From NCBI GenBank assembly GCA_031277315.1, contig JAITMP010000030.1:62001-126000 (forward strand): a stretch of DNA of 64,000 nt. Direction: 5' to 3'. Below the pieces are notes generated by a model. It did no database searches, was not told the DNA's origin, and worked only from the letters and a program-made list of their open reading frames with translations. Each line of letters begins with the position of its first letter. The first letter of the stretch is position 1. Below, in pieces: positions 25,694 to 33,691 of this stretch. The translations under genes were made by a program, and so were the position numbers. This stretch comes from Zoogloeaceae bacterium (GTDB taxonomy: Bacteria > Pseudomonadota > Gammaproteobacteria > Burkholderiales > Rhodocyclaceae).

Positions 25694-26989
25694 ATGACTT
25701 TTCCCGTTCTCACTCCGGCGCAGCGGCGGCTGCGCACCATCGTTCTGTTGCTCGCCGTCGGCGCTTATCTGTTGTCCTTCTTTCATCGCGTCGCGCCGGC
25801 GGCCATCGCGCGCGATCTCGCCGCCGCTTTCCAGACCAGCGCCGCCTCGCTCGGCGTGCTGGCGGCGACCTACTTCTACGTCTACACGCTGATGCAGATT
25901 CCCACCGGCGTGCTCGCCGACACGCTGGGGCCGCGCAAGATCATCGCCCTCGGCGGTCTCGTCGCCGGCGCCGGCAGCCTGCTGTTCGGTCTGGCGCCGA
26001 GTTTCGACATCGCCGTCGTCGGCCGCACGCTGGTCGGCCTCGGCGTCTCGGTGGCGTTCATCGCCATGCTGAAACTGATCGCCGTCTGGTACGAGGACAA
26101 CCGCTTCGCCACGCTCACCGGCGTGGCGATGTTCATCGGCAACATCGGCTCGGTGGCGGCTGGCGCGCCGCTCGCCTGGGCGGCGCAGGCCATCGGCTGG
26201 CGCGCCGTGTTCGTCGTCGTCGGCATCCTCTCGCTGGGGATCGGCGTCGCCTCATGGTTTCTCGTGCAGGACCGTCCGGGCGAGCGCGGCGCGTCCGCCG
26301 CGCCGGGCGTCCGCGTCGACCGGACAGCCTGGCTGCGCGGCCTGGCGACAGTGATGAAGAACCGCGCCACCTGGCCCGGCTTCTTCGTCAATTTCGGCAT
26401 CGCCGGCAGCTTCTTCGCCTTTGCCGGCCTGTGGGCCGTGCCCTTCCTGACGCAAGTACACGGCATGACGCGGGCAGTCGCGTCCAATCACATCAGCGTA
26501 TATTTCATCGGCTTCGCCGTCGGCTGCGCGGTGATCGGGCGCATCTCCGACCGCATGGGCCGGCGCAAGCCGCTGATGGTCGGCGGCGCTTTCCTGCACG
26601 CGCTGGGCTGGTGGATATGGATCGCCGCCGGGCCGCTGCCGTTGGCGCTGACTTATCTGATCTGCGGCGTGATGGGCGTGCTGACCGCCAGCCTCACCCT
26701 GTCCTGGGTTTGCGCCAAGGAAACCAATCCGCCGCTGCTCTCCGGCATGGCGACCAGCGTCGTCAATGTCGGCGTCTTTCTCGGTCCGGCCATCCTGCAA
26801 CCGCTGGTCGGCTGGGTGATGGATCTCGGCTGGCAAGGCGCGATGGAAGGCGGCGCGCGTGTCTACTCGGACAGCGACTACCGCAGCGGCCTGATCCTGC
26901 TCGCTGTCTTCGGCGCCCTCGGCGCGGCGGCAACCCTGTTCGTGCGCGAAACCCGCTGCCGCAATATCTGGCGCGACGAGACGGCCTGA
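25694..26989 (+). CDS. Major facilitator superfamily permease
   Basis: 431 aa with about 12 membrane helices and the MFS loop motif GVLADTLGPRKI between helices 2 and 3, repeated in the second half as GRISDRMGRRKPL. Similar to the nitrate/nitrite, sugar-phosphate and uncharacterised MFS groups; the substrate cannot be read from the sequence. ATG 25694 gives MTFPVLTPAQRRLR; in-frame sequence upstream lacks a better start. It follows the arsC-like gene by 64 bp on the same strand, which alone does not show a functional link. Confidence 0.85.
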   Translation: MTFPVLTPAQRRLRTIVLLLAVGAYLLSFFHRVAPAAIARDLAAAFQTSAASLGVLAATYFYVYTLMQIPTGVLADTLGPRKIIALGGLVAGAGSLLFGLAPSFDIAVVGRTLVGLGVSVAFIAMLKLIAVWYEDNRFATLTGVAMFIGNIGSVAAGAPLAWAAQAIGWRAVFVVVGILSLGIGVASWFLVQDRPGERGASAAPGVRVDRTAWLRGLATVMKNRATWPGFFVNFGIAGSFFAFAGLWAVPFLTQVHGMTRAVASNHISVYFIGFAVGCAVIGRISDRMGRRKPLMVGGAFLHALGWWIWIAAGPLPLALTYLICGVMGVLTASLTLSWVCAKETNPPLLSGMATSVVNVGVFLGPAILQPLVGWVMDLGWQGAMEGGARVYSDSDYRSGLILLAVFGALGAAATLFVRETRCRNIWRDETA

Positions 26990-27070
26990 TTCAGTTTGAT
27001 TCAGCCAACGGCAACCCCCTGTTATTCCGTCGGCATCAAAACAGGTGATCTCCGTATCACTGCCGCATGG

Positions 27071-27092
27071 ATTCCGCGACTGCGCGCGGAAT
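27071..27092. repeat. Dispersed palindrome between convergent genes
   Basis: ATTCCGCG (27071-27078) and CGCGGAAT (27085-27092) form an 8-bp stem followed by GACGGCGG. It resembles the TTCCCGC...GCGGGAATGACG hairpins scattered in many proteobacterial genomes and probably serves as terminator for both flanking genes. Confidence 0.5.
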
Positions 27093-27121
27093 GACGGCGG
27101 CTTGGGATGGCGGGGCGGTGC

Positions 27122-28471
27122 TCAGTAAATGCCTTGCTGCGACATGGCGTCGGCGACCTTGACGAAGGCGGCAATGTTGGCGCCGTCGAGGTAGTTCACG
27201 AAGCCGTTCTTGCCGTGACCGTAGCGCACGCAGTTGGTGTGGATTTTGTGCATGATCGACTTCAGGTGCTTGTCGACTTTTTCGCGCGGCCAGGGCAGGC
27301 GCTGGGCGTTCTGGGTCATTTCGAGGCCGGAGGTGGCGACGCCGCCGGCGTTGCTGGCTTTGCCGGGGGCGTAGAGGATGCCGTTGGCGATGAAAACCTT
27401 GGCGGCTTCCAGCGTGGCCGGCATGTTGGCGCCTTCGGCGACGCACTTGATGCCGTTCTTGATGAGCGTTTTGGCGTCTTTGCCGTCAAGCTCGTTCTGC
27501 GTCGCGCAGGGCAGGGCGATGTCGGTTGGGATGTGCCAAGGCGTCTTGCCGGGCAGGTATTTGAGGCCGAATTGTTTGGCGAAGCTCTCGATGCGGCCGT
27601 AATCCTCGTTCTTCAGTTTCATCAGGGCGGCGAGTTTCTCGTGGTCGAGGCCGGCCTTGTCGTAGACCGTGCCGCCGGAGTCGGACACCGTAATCACCTT
27701 GGCGCCGAATTCGAGCAGCTTTTCCACCGAATATTGGGCGACGTTGCCGGAGCCGGAGATGGAAACGGTCATGCCCTCAAAATCCATGTCGCGCTTCTTG
27801 AGCATTTCCTGCACGAAGTAGGTCAGGCCGTAGCCGGTGGCTTCGGGGCGGATGAGGCTGCCGCCGAAGGAGAGGCCCTTGCCGGTGAATACGCAGGCGG
27901 CGTTGTTGGAGAGTTTTTTCATCATGCCGGCCATGAAGCCGATTTCGCGCCCGCCGACGCCGATGTCGCCCGCCGGCACGTCGGTTTCCGGGCCGAGGTG
28001 GCGGTATAGCTCAACCATCAGGGCTTGGCAGAAACGCATGATCTCGTTGCGGCTTTTGCCTTTCGGATCGAAATCCGAACCGCCCTTGCCGCCGCCCATC
28101 GGCAGCGTGGTGAGCGCGTTCTTGAAGGTCTGCTCGAAGGCGAGGAATTTCAGGATCGACATGTTCACCGAGGGGTGAAAGCGCATGCCGCCCTTGAAGG
28201 GGCCGATGGCGGAACTGTGCTGCACGCGGAAGGCGCGGTTGGTGCGCACCTCGCCGTGGTCGTCGATCCAGGAGACGCGAAACTGGATGATGCGCTCCGG
28301 CTCGACCAGACGCTCAAGCAGGGAGCCGGGATCGGGGTAAGTGTGGGCATGCTGCTGGATGTAGTCCCAGATGCTGCCCATGACTTCCCGCACGGCCTGG
28401 AGGTACTCGGGCTGATCGTGATCGCGCGTCTCGACATAAGCCAGAAAGTCGTCGAGTTTCTTGTATTTCAT
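27122..28471 (-). CDS. gdhA: NADP-type glutamate dehydrogenase
   Basis: 449 aa, the length of hexameric GdhA. Interconverts 2-oxoglutarate plus ammonium and glutamate. The substrate site PMGGGKGGSDFDPKGKS contains the catalytic-region Lys residues; the dinucleotide fold has SISGSGNVAQYSVEKL. Cofactor preference for NADP is inferred from the overall match to the E. coli-type enzyme. ATG 28471 has GGAG 7 nt upstream; a TTG codon just before it is not needed. It is monocistronic, facing an RND efflux operon across a 377-bp gap. Confidence 0.96.
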   Translation of the reverse strand: MKYKKLDDFLAYVETRDHDQPEYLQAVREVMGSIWDYIQQHAHTYPDPGSLLERLVEPERIIQFRVSWIDDHGEVRTNRAFRVQHSSAIGPFKGGMRFHPSVNMSILKFLAFEQTFKNALTTLPMGGGKGGSDFDPKGKSRNEIMRFCQALMVELYRHLGPETDVPAGDIGVGGREIGFMAGMMKKLSNNAACVFTGKGLSFGGSLIRPEATGYGLTYFVQEMLKKRDMDFEGMTVSISGSGNVAQYSVEKLLEFGAKVITVSDSGGTVYDKAGLDHEKLAALMKLKNEDYGRIESFAKQFGLKYLPGKTPWHIPTDIALPCATQNELDGKDAKTLIKNGIKCVAEGANMPATLEAAKVFIANGILYAPGKASNAGGVATSGLEMTQNAQRLPWPREKVDKHLKSIMHKIHTNCVRYGHGKNGFVNYLDGANIAAFVKVADAMSQQGIY

Positions 28472-28812
28472 CAACGTTCTCCACTAAATAATAAAACCTG
28501 AGCCGACGAGCCGGGCCGACAGACATGCACACGGGCAGGCCGGACGGCCCGGATGGACGACGAAACTGACGGCTTTTGCATCGCCTGGCCGGAATGTTTC
28601 CGCGATCATGAGCACGGCATACGGGAAGCGGGTCTTGCAAGCGCCGCCGGCAGCGGAACCGCAACAAAATAGCGGCGGGCAGGTGGCGGAGCGGGGGAAG
28701 ATTTTACATCCACCGCGCCCGCTTGAGTGCAGTTTATTGCTTTTTTCTACCCGCTTTTGTTGCCGCCGCGCGTTGCCGCCGTGATGGCGGAACGGGCGCG
28801 CTGGCCGTGTCA
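28472..28812. other. Intergenic region without a gene
   Basis: 341 bp between divergent gdhA and the efflux operon. It should contain the gdhA promoter, but no clear consensus pair was found; no repeats or ORFs of note. Confidence 0.4.
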
Positions 28813-28841
28813 TTGACAGATATATAAGAAAACTCTAATAT
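28813..28841 (+). promoter_or_regulatory. Strong sigma70 promoter giving a nearly leaderless mRNA
   Basis: Perfect TTGACA (28813-28818), exact 17-bp spacer, TAATAT (28836-28841). The expected start site (about 28848) coincides with the ATG at 28849, and no Shine-Dalgarno sequence exists upstream of that ATG. Confidence 0.6.
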
Positions 28842-28848
28842 TTAAGCC

Positions 28849-29850
28849 ATGTTGAATCTGTTCCCCATTCCGCTTCCCCTGCTTTTTCTGGCTGCCGTCG
28901 CCTTGCCGGGAGCGGCGTTCGCGCAAGCGCCGCCGCTGGACGCCGCTACGGTCGAACTGCGCGAGATCGACCTGACGTATCCCGCCGAGGGCGTGATCGA
29001 GGCGGTGCGGCAGGCGACGGTCGCGGCGCAGGTGGCGGGCCGCGTGATCGAAGCGCGCGTCGACGCGGGCGATGCCGTCAAGCGGGGCCAGCTTCTGATG
29101 CGTCTCGACGCCCGCGAGGCGGCTGAAAGCTATGCCGCCAGCCGGGCGCAATCGCTGAATGCCGAAGCCGGTTACGCCCGCGCCAAACGCCTTTACGCGC
29201 AGAAATTCGTCAGCGCGGCGGCGCTCGACAAGGCCGAGGCCGATTACCGCGCCGCGCAGGCCGTCACCGGCGCCGCCGCCGCTTCCGCCAGTCATGCGAA
29301 TATCATTTCTCCGCTGAACGGCTTCGTCGCCCAGCGGCATGCCGAAGCGGGCGAAATGGCCGCGCCGGGCAAGCCGCTGATTACGGTCTACGACCCGGCC
29401 AGCCTGCGCCTGACGGCCAGCGTGCCGCAGTACAAACTGGCCGAAGTGCGCGCCAACTTGCGCGCCAGCATCGAGTTTCCCGACAGCGGCGAGTGGATGG
29501 AAGCGGCGCGGGTCGAAGTGCTGCCGGCCGCCGATCCGCGCACCCACACCGTGCAGGCGCGCCTTTACCTGCCCGGAAATTCGTCCGGCCTGCTGCCGGG
29601 CATGTTCGCCCGCGCCCATTTCGTCATCGGCAAGGCGAAGAAACTGCTGGTGCCGGCGGCGGCTGTGCTGCGGCGAAGCGAGGTGACGGCGGTGTATGTC
29701 GTCGACGGCGCGCATCCGCCGCGTCTGCGTCAGGTGCGGCTGTCGGAGCCGCTTGCTGGCGGCTTTCATGAAGTGCTGGCGGGGCTGCGCGCTGGAGAAA
29801 AAGTTGCGCTCGATCCGGTCAAGGCGGGGCTTGCCGCCGGCGCGGACTGA
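28849..29850 (+). CDS. RND efflux periplasmic adaptor (membrane fusion protein)
   Basis: 333 aa with an N-terminal signal peptide (1-25, cleaved after AFA), a lipoyl-like half-motif (VAAQVAGRVIEARVDAGDAVKRGQLLMRLD), a short coiled hairpin (90-150), the second lipoyl half (IISPLNGFVAQRHAEAGEMAAPGKPL) and beta-barrel domains. It bridges the RND pump to an outer-membrane channel. The shortened coiled hairpin fits adaptors of the HAE/AcrA-like group. The start codon lies at the predicted transcription start. The pump gene follows by 9 bp. Confidence 0.9.
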   Translation: MLNLFPIPLPLLFLAAVALPGAAFAQAPPLDAATVELREIDLTYPAEGVIEAVRQATVAAQVAGRVIEARVDAGDAVKRGQLLMRLDAREAAESYAASRAQSLNAEAGYARAKRLYAQKFVSAAALDKAEADYRAAQAVTGAAAASASHANIISPLNGFVAQRHAEAGEMAAPGKPLITVYDPASLRLTASVPQYKLAEVRANLRASIEFPDSGEWMEAARVEVLPAADPRTHTVQARLYLPGNSSGLLPGMFARAHFVIGKAKKLLVPAAAVLRRSEVTAVYVVDGAHPPRLRQVRLSEPLAGGFHEVLAGLRAGEKVALDPVKAGLAAGAD

Positions 29851-29859
29851 CTTTTCCGC

Positions 29860-32800
29860 ATGGGCATCTCGGGGAAAATCGCCGCCCTGTTTCAGGGTTC
29901 GCGGATGACGCCGCTGCTGGCCCTGCTGGCATTTCTGGCCGGTGTTTTCGCCGTGCTGGCGACGCCGCGGGAGGAGGAGCCGCAGATCGACGTCACGCTG
30001 GCCGACATCTTCATTCCGTTTCCCGGCGCTTCGGCGCGGGATGTTGAAAATCGCGTTGCGCGGCCCGCCGAGCAGGCGCTGGCGCGCATCGCCGGCATTG
30101 AGCACGTCTACTCCGTTTCGCGTCCCGGCATGGCGGTGGTGACGGCGCAGTTCGAGGTCGGCGAAGATCCGGTGCGGGCGCTGGTGCGGCTCTATGACAC
30201 CGTCAGTTCGCAGCGCGACCGGATCGCGCCCGGCATCGGCGTCGGCGAGCCGGTGGTCAAGCCGAAGAGCATCGACGACGTGCCCGTCGTCACGCTGACT
30301 TTCTGGACGCGGGACCCCGAGCGCGCCGCGTTCGAGATGCAGCAGGTGGCGCGCGCCATCGAGAGCGAAATCAAGCGCATTCCGGGCACGCGCGACGTGA
30401 CGACGCTCGGCGGCCCCGGCCACGTCATCCGCGTCGCCATGGATGCGGAGCGTATGGCCGCGCACGGCGTCACGGCGAGTGACATCAAGGCTGCGCTGCA
30501 ACTTTCCAACGTCATGGCGCCGTCCGGCAGTCTGGTCGCCGGCAATCAGGAGCTGCTCGTCGAGACTGGCGCCTATCTCGAAACCGCCGCCGACGTGAAG
30601 CGTCTGGTGGTCGGCGTTGACGCTGAAGTTGGTACGAGCGTAGGCGTCGGCGCCGGCCGGCCGGTGTTCATGGCCGATGTGGCGCGCATCGACGACGGCC
30701 CCGCCCGGCCCGCGCAATACGTTTGGCATGGCAGCCGCGACGGTATTTTTCCCGCTGTCACGCTGTCGGTCACCAAGCAGCCCGGCGTCAACGCCGCCGA
30801 TGTCGCCCGCGCCGTCATCGCCCGCGCCGGGGAATTGCGCGGCGCGGTGATTCCCGAAGGCGTCGCGTTCACCGTCACGCGCGACTATGGCGCCACCGCC
30901 ACCGACAAGGCGCGGCAGTTGATCGGCAAGCTGGTCTTCGCCACCGCCGCCGTCGTGCTGCTGGTGCTGTTCGCGCTCGGCCGGCGCGAGGCCGTCATCG
31001 TCGGCGTGGCGGTGACGCTGACGCTGGCCGCCACGCTGTTCGCTTCCTGGGCCTGGGGTTTCACGCTGAACCGCGTCTCGCTGTTCGCCTTGATTTTCTC
31101 GATCGGCATTCTGGTCGACGACGCCATCGTCGTCGTCGAGAACATCCATCGCCGCTGGCAACTGACGCCCGATGCGTCCCTACGGGCGATCATCCCGCAG
31201 GCGGTGGATGAAGTCGGCGGCCCGACCATTCTCGCCACCTTCACCGTCGTCGCGGCGCTGCTGCCGATGGCGTTCGTCACTGGCTTGATGGGGCCTTACA
31301 TGAGCCCGATCCCGATCAACGCCTCGATGGGAATGTTCATCTCACTCGCCGTCGCCTTCGTCGTCACGCCCTGGCTGGCGCTGAAGCTGCTGGGCAGGAC
31401 GCATGCGCCCGCGCTCCCCGCTGTCGGGGAAAAGACACTTGCGCAAGGGCGGCTGGCGGGTTTTTTCCGCCGTCTGATGACGCCCTTTCTGACGCGCAAG
31501 GCCGCGCGCCGCATGCTGTGGCTCGGTCTGCTGGTTGCCATCGCCGCCTCGGTGTCGCTGGCGCTGACGGAACGGGTCGTGCTGAAGATGCTGCCCTTCG
31601 ACAACAAGAGCGAATTCCAGATCGTGCTCGACATGCCGGTCGGCACGCCGCTGGAAGAAACAGCCAGCGTGCTGCGCGAGATCGGCGCCGAAATCGCGCA
31701 AGTTGATGAAGTCACCGACTATCAAATCTACGCCGGCCTCGCCAGCCCGATCAACTTCAACGGTCTGGTGCGCCAGTATTACCTGCGCGCGGCGAGCGAG
31801 TTGGGCGACATTCAGGTGAACCTGATCGGCAAGCAGCATCGCCGTCGCGACAGCCACGCCATCACCACCGCCGTGCGCGACACGGTGGCGGCCATTGCGA
31901 CGCGGCGCGGCGGCAACGCCAAGGTGGTGGAAGTGCCGCCGGGGCCGCCGGTGCTCTCGCCCATCGTCGCCGAAATCTACGGCCCCGATTATGCCGGCCA
32001 GATCGCGGCGGCGAAGGCGGTGCGGCAGGTTTTCGAGCGCACCGCCGATATCGTCGGCGTCGATGATTCCGTGCAGGCCGACGTGCGCAAAATTGTTTTG
32101 CATGTAGCGCAGAACAAGGCGGCGCTGATGGGCGTGGCGCAGCAGGACATCGTCGAGGCGGTGCGTCTGGGGCTGGCCGGCGAAGACATCACGCCCGTTC
32201 ATTCGCGGGCGGCGAAATACGAGATTCCGGTGCGCGTGACCCTCGCGCCGGAGCAACAGCACGCGCTCGACCCTCTGCTGAAATTGACCGTGCGGGCACG
32301 GGACGGCCGCATGGTGCCGGTTTCCGAACTGGTTGAAGCGCGTGAAGCGCCGCGCGAGAAAGCCATCTACCACAAGGATCTGCTGCCGGTGGTGTACGTC
32401 GTCGGCGACATGGGCGGCGCGCTCGATTCGCCGCTCTACGGCATGTTCGACATTCGCGGCAAGGTAAAGGGCATGACGCTGGCGCAGGGTGGCGCGCTCG
32501 GCGATTATTTCATCCGCCAGCCGCAAGACCCGTACACGGGCTACGCCTTGAAGTGGGACGGCGAATGGCAGGTGACATACGAAACCTTCCGCGACATGGG
32601 GCTGGCCTATGCCGTCGGCCTGATCCTTATTTACCTGCTGGCGGTGGCGCAATTCAAGAGCTACCTCGCGCCGCTGATCATCATGGCGCCGATTCCGCTC
32701 ACGATCATCGGCGTCCTGCCCGGCCATGCCCTGCTCGGCAGCCAGTTCACCGCCACCTCCATGATCGGCATGATCGCACTGGCCGGCATCATCGTGCGCA

Positions 32801-33096
32801 ACTCCATCCTGCTGGTCGACTTCATCAACGCGCAGGCGGCCAGCGGCATGGATTTCGCCGAAGCCGTGATTCAGGCCAGCATCGTGCGCGCCCGGCCAAT
32901 CGGACTGACCGGCCTGGCCGCCATGATCGGCGCCGTTTTCATTCTCGACGATCCGATCTTCAACGGACTCGCCGTCAGCCTCATCTTCGGCATTTTCGTA
33001 TCGACGCTGCTGACGCTGGTGGTGATTCCGGTGCTCTATTACGCCGTCATGAAAGGGCGCACGCCGGAGCATGGGGCGCCGTCCCCCGGGGGCTGA
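29860..33096 (+). CDS. RND family efflux transporter (AcrB/MdtB-like)
   Basis: 1078 aa proton-driven pump with 12 membrane helices and two large periplasmic loops. Visible signatures are helix 1 (MTPLLALLAFLAGVFAVLA), the porter-domain segment ARDVENRVARPAEQALARI, helix 4 IFSIGILVDDAIVVVENIHRRW with the proton-relay Asp pair, and the repeated helix 10 region MIGMIALAGIIVRNSILLVDFIN. The single Asp pair and absence of Met-rich metal sites argue for organic substrates rather than Cu/Ag. No outer-membrane factor gene adjoins it, so the pump must borrow a TolC-like channel encoded elsewhere. Confidence 0.92.
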   Translation: MGISGKIAALFQGSRMTPLLALLAFLAGVFAVLATPREEEPQIDVTLADIFIPFPGASARDVENRVARPAEQALARIAGIEHVYSVSRPGMAVVTAQFEVGEDPVRALVRLYDTVSSQRDRIAPGIGVGEPVVKPKSIDDVPVVTLTFWTRDPERAAFEMQQVARAIESEIKRIPGTRDVTTLGGPGHVIRVAMDAERMAAHGVTASDIKAALQLSNVMAPSGSLVAGNQELLVETGAYLETAADVKRLVVGVDAEVGTSVGVGAGRPVFMADVARIDDGPARPAQYVWHGSRDGIFPAVTLSVTKQPGVNAADVARAVIARAGELRGAVIPEGVAFTVTRDYGATATDKARQLIGKLVFATAAVVLLVLFALGRREAVIVGVAVTLTLAATLFASWAWGFTLNRVSLFALIFSIGILVDDAIVVVENIHRRWQLTPDASLRAIIPQAVDEVGGPTILATFTVVAALLPMAFVTGLMGPYMSPIPINASMGMFISLAVAFVVTPWLALKLLGRTHAPALPAVGEKTLAQGRLAGFFRRLMTPFLTRKAARRMLWLGLLVAIAASVSLALTERVVLKMLPFDNKSEFQIVLDMPVGTPLEETASVLREIGAEIAQVDEVTDYQIYAGLASPINFNGLVRQYYLRAASELGDIQVNLIGKQHRRRDSHAITTAVRDTVAAIATRRGGNAKVVEVPPGPPVLSPIVAEIYGPDYAGQIAAAKAVRQVFERTADIVGVDDSVQADVRKIVLHVAQNKAALMGVAQQDIVEAVRLGLAGEDITPVHSRAAKYEIPVRVTLAPEQQHALDPLLKLTVRARDGRMVPVSELVEAREAPREKAIYHKDLLPVVYVVGDMGGALDSPLYGMFDIRGKVKGMTLAQGGALGDYFIRQPQDPYTGYALKWDGEWQVTYETFRDMGLAYAVGLILIYLLAVAQFKSYLAPLIIMAPIPLTIIGVLPGHALLGSQFTATSMIGMIALAGIIVRNSILLVDFINAQAASGMDFAEAVIQASIVRARPIGLTGLAAMIGAVFILDDPIFNGLAVSLIFGIFVSTLLTLVVIPVLYYAVMKGRTPEHGAPSPGG

Positions 33097-33168
33097 CCGC
33101 TCATTTCCCCAGATAGCGCAGATGACTGCCGCAGCCGGCGCGGCAATCCGAAGCGCCGAAACCCGGTA

Positions 33169-33678
33169 TCAGTATGCCGCCGCGTGTTTTGCGGTTGAGT
33201 GCGCATTCCGCCGCGACAGCCAGTCGCGCACTGCCATGCCGGTGCCGGCATCCCAGGGCCGTAATTTCTGCGGCGGGATAAGGCGGAATTCGGACAGTTC
33301 CTCGTTCAGCGCGATCTCGCCGTGAGCCGTGACGTGATAGGCGAGGATGACTTCGTTTCTGCGCTGGAAGGGGTAGACGCCGATCAGGCTGGCGGAGAGC
33401 GTGTCGAGGCCGAGTTCTTCTTTCACTTCGCGCGCGATGCCTTCTTCCGGCGTTTCGTCGCGCTCCATAAAGCCGGTGATGAGGCCGAACATTTTTTCCG
33501 GCCAGGCGCTGTTGCGCGCCAGCACGATGAGGCCGTCGCGTTCGACCAGACCGGCCAGCACCGGCAGCGGGTTGTCCCAGAACACGTAGCCGCAGGCGGC
33601 GTTCGGGCAAACCCGCCGCATGCGTCCCGCGATGTCGCGCCCGTCGAGCGGGGCGGCGCAGCGCGGACAGAATTTCAT
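33169..33678 (-). CDS. NUDIX hydrolase with N-terminal zinc ribbon
   Basis: 169 aa. CPRCAAPLDG and CPNAACGY form a four-Cys zinc ribbon at residues 4-29; the Nudix box is GFMERDETPEEGIAREVKEELGL (in two overlapping parts around residues 68-90), with the full set of metal-binding Glu residues. The zinc-ribbon-plus-Nudix architecture recalls NudC-type enzymes that cleave NADH or NAD-capped RNA, but the protein is shorter and lacks the N-terminal NudC domain. It starts 14 bp after the alaS stop and is probably co-transcribed with it. Confidence 0.87.
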   Translation of the reverse strand: MKFCPRCAAPLDGRDIAGRMRRVCPNAACGYVFWDNPLPVLAGLVERDGLIVLARNSAWPEKMFGLITGFMERDETPEEGIAREVKEELGLDTLSASLIGVYPFQRRNEVILAYHVTAHGEIALNEELSEFRLIPPQKLRPWDAGTGMAVRDWLSRRNAHSTAKHAAAY

Positions 33679-33691
33679 GTTGACGGCGGTA

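Noticed and set aside
28810..31161. 783-codon minus-strand ORF opposite the RND operon
   Set aside because: Antisense to well-defined adaptor and pump genes; no domain seen.
29860..33096. Heavy-metal (CusA/CzcA) assignment of the RND pump
   Set aside because: The metal-type Met/Asp signatures are not visible and the adaptor lacks metal-binding extensions; the HAE-like assignment is safer.
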